Assembly: GCA_036501185.1 (NCBI GenBank)
Contig: DASYAU010000048.1
Location: 19,603 to 83,602 of the forward strand
DNA length: 64,000 bases
Direction of reading: 5' to 3'
Source: Korobacter sp036501185
Lineage (GTDB): Bacteria; Acidobacteriota; Terriglobia; Terriglobales; Acidobacteriaceae
Shown: positions 61,141-64,000 of the stretch, piece by piece
Position numbering within the stretch: position 1 is the stretch's first letter
Layout of the letters: each line of letters opens with the position of its first letter
Notes under the pieces: model-generated
Databases searched by the model: none
What the model saw: only the letters and a program-made list of their open reading frames with translations
Told to the model about the DNA's origin: nothing
Program-made: the position numbers and the translations under genes

Positions 61141-61356
61141 CTACCGGATCATCTTCATCCGTGACCAGTCGTAGCCGAACTTCTTGCCACATTCCAGGCA
61201 CACAACGTAGTGACTGCCTCTCTGCTGGGTGTCCACGCTCTCCCATTCCCCAGTCGAGGAGCCGTGGGTGGTGGCGGCGGAGAAGGGTTTGGAGATACGG
61301 CGATGATGACAGCCGAGCGACAGGGCATCAAACAACTTACGGAACATTTTGCGCAC
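61141..61356 (-). CDS. Small zinc-site hypothetical protein
   Basis: 71 residues with no signal. A CLECGKKFGYDW motif near the end (two Cys) and an earlier CHH give a possible Zn site; the N-terminus is basic. Similar short proteins ending in a CLECGKxFxYD motif are, from memory, frequent in Acidobacteriota and unnamed. I chose the ATG at 61356, which leaves a gap to bactofilin of about 130 bases. Real but unknown function. Confidence 0.6.
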   Translation of the reverse strand: MRKMFRKLFDALSLGCHHRRISKPFSAATTHGSSTGEWESVDTQQRGSHYVVCLECGKKFGYDWSRMKMIR

Positions 61357-61445
61357 CTCGGGACAGGTAGCAGGCTTCCCCCGGCGTCGTAGCGACGGAG
61401 CAGGGTGCCGTTTTATGACGAAGGCGGGCGCACGCCTTGCGGCTG

Positions 61446-61471
61446 ACGGGCGGGATGCGAATCCCGCCCGT
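61446..61471 (-). terminator. Hairpin downstream of the bactofilin gene
   Basis: ACGGGCGGGAT (61446-61456) pairs with ATCCCGCCCGT (61461-61471) around GCGA. It lies 15 bases beyond the bactofilin stop. No clear T run follows on the - strand, so it may be a rho-aided terminator or a REP-like hairpin. Confidence 0.5.
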
Positions 61472-61485
61472 AAATCCTGGGAAGA

Positions 61486-61989
61486 CTACGCAGTCTTGGC
61501 AGCGGCAGCGGGCTCTTTCTCCGCATCCTTCTGGCCGGGCTTGCGAATGTCGATGCCACCCTTGAAGAAGGCGCCGTCTTCAATACTCACGCGCTGGGCA
61601 ACAACGTCGCCGGTGAGCGAGCCTTCGTTGCGGATGTCGACGCGATCGCTGGCGGTTAGATTGCCCTTCACCTTGCCGAGGACGACGACTTCACGCGCGA
61701 GGATGTTGGCGCTGACGACGCCGTTGCGTCCCACGGTTACACGGTTACCGGGAAGGTTGATGGAACCTTCGACGCGCCCGTCGATGTAAAGCGATTCGGA
61801 GCCGGTGACCTCGCCCTTGATGACGAGCGACTTGCCGATGGTGGCTTGCTCGGCTGTGTTCACCGCGGCGTTGCGGGGCGCGGGAGCGGGCTCCATGGCA
61901 GCTGGAGCTGCGGCGGGAGCAGGCGCAGGAGTGGGGCGGGGCTGATCAGGGGTGGCGGTGTTGCCGGGAGCGGTGTTGGGCTTCCACAT
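61486..61989 (-). CDS. Bactofilin
   Basis: 167 residues from the ATG at 61989. The first 50 or so residues are proline/alanine-rich and disordered (PRPTPAPAPAAAPAA), then the right-handed beta-helix domain: IGKSLVIKGEVTGSESLYID, GRVEGSINLPGNRVTVGRNG, SANILAREVVVLGKVKGNLT and RVDIRNEGSLTGDVVAQRVS. The tail is basic and acidic again. Bactofilins polymerise without nucleotide and act in cell shape, polarity or secretion of peptidoglycan enzymes. It is near murJ but in opposite orientation. The role is inferred from the family. Confidence 0.93.
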   Translation of the reverse strand: MWKPNTAPGNTATPDQPRPTPAPAPAAAPAAMEPAPAPRNAAVNTAEQATIGKSLVIKGEVTGSESLYIDGRVEGSINLPGNRVTVGRNGVVSANILAREVVVLGKVKGNLTASDRVDIRNEGSLTGDVVAQRVSIEDGAFFKGGIDIRKPGQKDAEKEPAAAAKTA

Positions 61990-62010
61990 GGGACAAAAAC
62001 TTCCTTTCAA

Positions 62011-62287
62011 GGGGGATGAACGAGCAACTCACGTGCACGTTTAAAGCCAAATGAAAATCCGCATTCCGACGTTCAGAACTGCTGATTTTCGTGGTTCCGG
62101 TGCGTTCAGTGTAACTGGTCTGGGTGAGTGCCCGCCACTGTCTGGTGTAATTATTCCAGCAGCGTCGGCATTTCTTATATCAGCAAATCAACCTAACATG
62201 GGAGACTGTGGACGCTTAACATTAGTGCTACGTCTTTCGCACTAGCCGCCGCGAAAATGGTGCAGTGGCAGCGGACTGACCAGACCC
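62011..62287. other. Intergenic region before rnr
   Basis: About 275 bases with locally lower GC between the bactofilin and rnr starts, presumably holding both promoters. The sequence around 62170-62210 (TTATATCAGCAAATCAACC) is AT-rich. No confident promoter, RNA or small gene is visible. Confidence 0.4.
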
Positions 62288-64000
62288 ATGCTTACCGACC
62301 AGCAGATCCTAGATCACATCGAAAAACAGGCGCACCAATCAGCCAACTATAAGCAGCTCCTGCGCGAACTGCGGCTGCGCGGCGAGGACCGCGACCAGTT
62401 AGCGCGGCGATTGGAATCGCTGGTAAAACGCGGCAAGCTGGTGACTGCCTCGGCCGGGCGCTACGCGATGCCGAAGACGGCGCGCGCACAGAACCTGGTG
62501 GCAGGGAAATTGAGCATGCATCGCGATGGGTATGGGTTCGTGATTCCGAGCGATACGGTGGTAAGGGAATCGATTGACGGCGATATCTACATCCCGCCGC
62601 CGGCGATTGGGTCAGCCATGCACGGCGACGAAGTGCTGGTGGAGATCGTCGCGAAGAAGCGCGATGGACGAGCCGAGGGCCGGATCCTGCGGACGCTCAA
62701 CCGAGCGCACGAGATGGTAGTAGGAACCTTCCACTACGGTGATAAGACAAACTTCGTGCGGCCGATCGACGAGAAGATCACACAGGACATCATCATCCCG
62801 AAAGGGCTGGAATGGCCGCCGGGCTTGGAGAAAGAAGAAGCAACACGACGGAAGCGCGACGAAGCGGATCGTGTGATTGGATCTGAGGCGCGACGGCGCG
62901 AGTGGACGAACCTGGAAGATCTGGTAGTGAACGTGGAGATTACCGAATGGCCCTCGCCGACGCAGAGCCCTCGTGGAAGAGTCGTCGAGATCCTGGGATA
63001 CGAAGACGATTTCGGAGTAGATACCGAGATCATGATCCGCAAGCACCACCTCCCTCACCAGTTCCCTGCGGAGGTGCTAGCGGAGGCGCGGGGCTTCAGC
63101 CCGGAGATTCCCGCGAAGGAGTTGAAACACCGCCGCGACTATCGCGAGCTGCCGATTGTGACCATTGATGGCGAGACGGCGCGTGATTTCGATGACGCGG
63201 TTTTGGTGGAAAAGCTGCCGAACGGGAACTTTCGCTTGCATGTGCACATTGCGGACGTGGCGCATTACGTCACCGAGGAAAGCGATATCGATCTCGAGGC
63301 GCGATTGCGCGGGACGTCGGTGTACTTTCCGGACCGTGCCGTGCCGATGCTGCCGCTGGAACTCTCGACCGACATCTGCAGCTTGCGCCCGCAGGTGGAC
63401 CGACTGGTGCTCTCGTGCGTGATGGAGATCGACCACACCGGCGAGATTGTTGGGTACGAGTTGAACGAGGGCGTGATCCGGTCGGCCGAGCGAATGACCT
63501 ACACGGCGGTACACGGTGTGCTACAAGGCGACGCGGAGCTTCGCAAGAGATATGAACCGCTGGTGGCGAACTTTGAGTTGATGCGCGACCTGGCGGCGAT
63601 TTTGAACCGCAAGCGGCAGAAACGTGGATCGATTGACTTCGATTTACCGGAGCCCGTGATCGAGTTCGATGAGAACGGGCTGATGAAAGGCGTGACTCGG
63701 TCGGAGCGGAACGAGGCGAATCGGCTGATCGAAGAGTTCATGCTGGCAGCGAACGAAAGCGTCGCGACATATCTCGAAGAGCGGCGAATCGCGTCGCTCT
63801 ATCGCATCCATGAAAAGCCCGATCCAAAGCGGGTTTACGAGTTCGAGACGATTGCTGCGAGCTTTGGGTATTCGCTCGGTGTGGGAAATTTGCCGGTGGA
63901 ACGCATTCATCTGAAGAGCGACAAGCGCGGGCGGCATGGGAGCGGCCGAAGATCGGAGCCTGTGGAGATCCCGAAGGATGTGCACCTGACGCCGCGAATG
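62288..64000 (+). CDS. rnr: Ribonuclease R, N-terminal part (runs off the right edge)
   Basis: 571 residues are visible from the ATG at 62288 and the frame is still open at the edge. The N-terminal RNB-linked helix-turn-helix and cold-shock-like domains run to about 290 (MHRDGYGFVIPS and GDIYIPP in the first). The RNB nuclease domain starts with TIDGETARDFDDAVLVEKL, with catalytic Asp residues in RDFDD, followed by VHIADVAHYV, TSVYFPDRAVPMLP and SCVMEID. RNase R degrades structured RNA 3' to 5' and takes part in rRNA quality control. The S1 domain and basic tail would be beyond the window. Confidence 0.96.
   Translation, partial: MLTDQQILDHIEKQAHQSANYKQLLRELRLRGEDRDQLARRLESLVKRGKLVTASAGRYAMPKTARAQNLVAGKLSMHRDGYGFVIPSDTVVRESIDGDIYIPPPAIGSAMHGDEVLVEIVAKKRDGRAEGRILRTLNRAHEMVVGTFHYGDKTNFVRPIDEKITQDIIIPKGLEWPPGLEKEEATRRKRDEADRVIGSEARRREWTNLEDLVVNVEITEWPSPTQSPRGRVVEILGYEDDFGVDTEIMIRKHHLPHQFPAEVLAEARGFSPEIPAKELKHRRDYRELPIVTIDGETARDFDDAVLVEKLPNGNFRLHVHIADVAHYVTEESDIDLEARLRGTSVYFPDRAVPMLPLELSTDICSLRPQVDRLVLSCVMEIDHTGEIVGYELNEGVIRSAERMTYTAVHGVLQGDAELRKRYEPLVANFELMRDLAAILNRKRQKRGSIDFDLPEPVIEFDENGLMKGVTRSERNEANRLIEEFMLAANESVATYLEERRIASLYRIHEKPDPKRVYEFETIAASFGYSLGVGNLPVERIHLKSDKRGRHGSGRRSEPVEIPKDVHLTPRM

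Noticed and set aside
61349..61789. A 146-codon + strand frame over the bactofilin gene
   Set aside because: Antisense to a clear bactofilin beta-helix domain. The product is Ser/Arg/Pro-rich without motifs.

Overview
The window is a GC-rich bacterial chromosome segment that looks like a soil-type member of the Acidobacteriota (Koribacter/Terriglobales-like). The reasons are a roughly 975-residue TonB-dependent receptor with an N-terminal carboxypeptidase-regulatory-like domain, several free-standing TonB C-terminal-domain proteins, REP-like hairpins of the 'ggcacggcttcagccgtgcc' and 'cccggggcgtagccccggg' type between genes, and the mix of gene families. This taxonomic call is inference. There are no rRNA or tRNA genes, no CRISPR array and no insertion sequence. 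About 60 protein genes are packed tightly, many joined by ATGA overlaps.

1-9 kb: the end of an ABC-transporter permease, a secreted protein, a Fic-domain AMP transferase behind a striking repeated operator, and the translation cluster rplM-rpsI-rpsB-(VOC protein)-tsf, followed by a membrane histidine kinase. 9-17.5 kb: an AI-2E/PerM permease, coaD, an aminotransferase, a GDP-mannose operon (manA-manC-phosphomannomutase), an M48 protease and kdsB. 17.6-26.3 kb: a Tat-exported FAD oxidoreductase, PPK2, asnA, an aldo/keto reductase, a secreted GH2 glycosidase and small secreted or TonB-like proteins.

26.4-35.4 kb is the metabolic centre: an almost complete kynurenine / 3-hydroxyanthranilate route for tryptophan catabolism. 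On the + strand an amino-acid permease overlaps a kynurenine-formamidase-like hydrolase. These converge on a six-gene - strand operon: aldehyde dehydrogenase, RidA-type deaminase, 3-hydroxyanthranilate dioxygenase, an ACMS decarboxylase fused to tryptophan 2,3-dioxygenase, kynurenine 3-monooxygenase and kynureninase. Together they should take tryptophan to 4-oxalocrotonate. The fusion of the first enzyme with a late enzyme of the same route is the most unusual gene here.

35.5-47.4 kb: a TonB-family gene broken by an in-frame TGA, a cysteine-rich membrane protein, a secreted CGTase-like amylase with TIG and starch-binding domains, a double zinc-ribbon protein, threonine ammonia-lyase, a PilT-type ATPase and the large TonB-dependent receptor. 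47.4-64 kb: a heme cluster (hemE-hemH-protoporphyrinogen oxidase), secreted proteins, an amidohydrolase, DinB, an S4 protein, an MFS exporter, an ArnT/GT39-like glycosyltransferase, two adjacent paralogous proteins of unknown function, a GNAT protein, ppa, murJ, bactofilin and the start of rnr, which runs off the right edge.

All coordinates and motifs were read by eye from the sequence. Family assignments come from recognised motifs and were not checked against a database.
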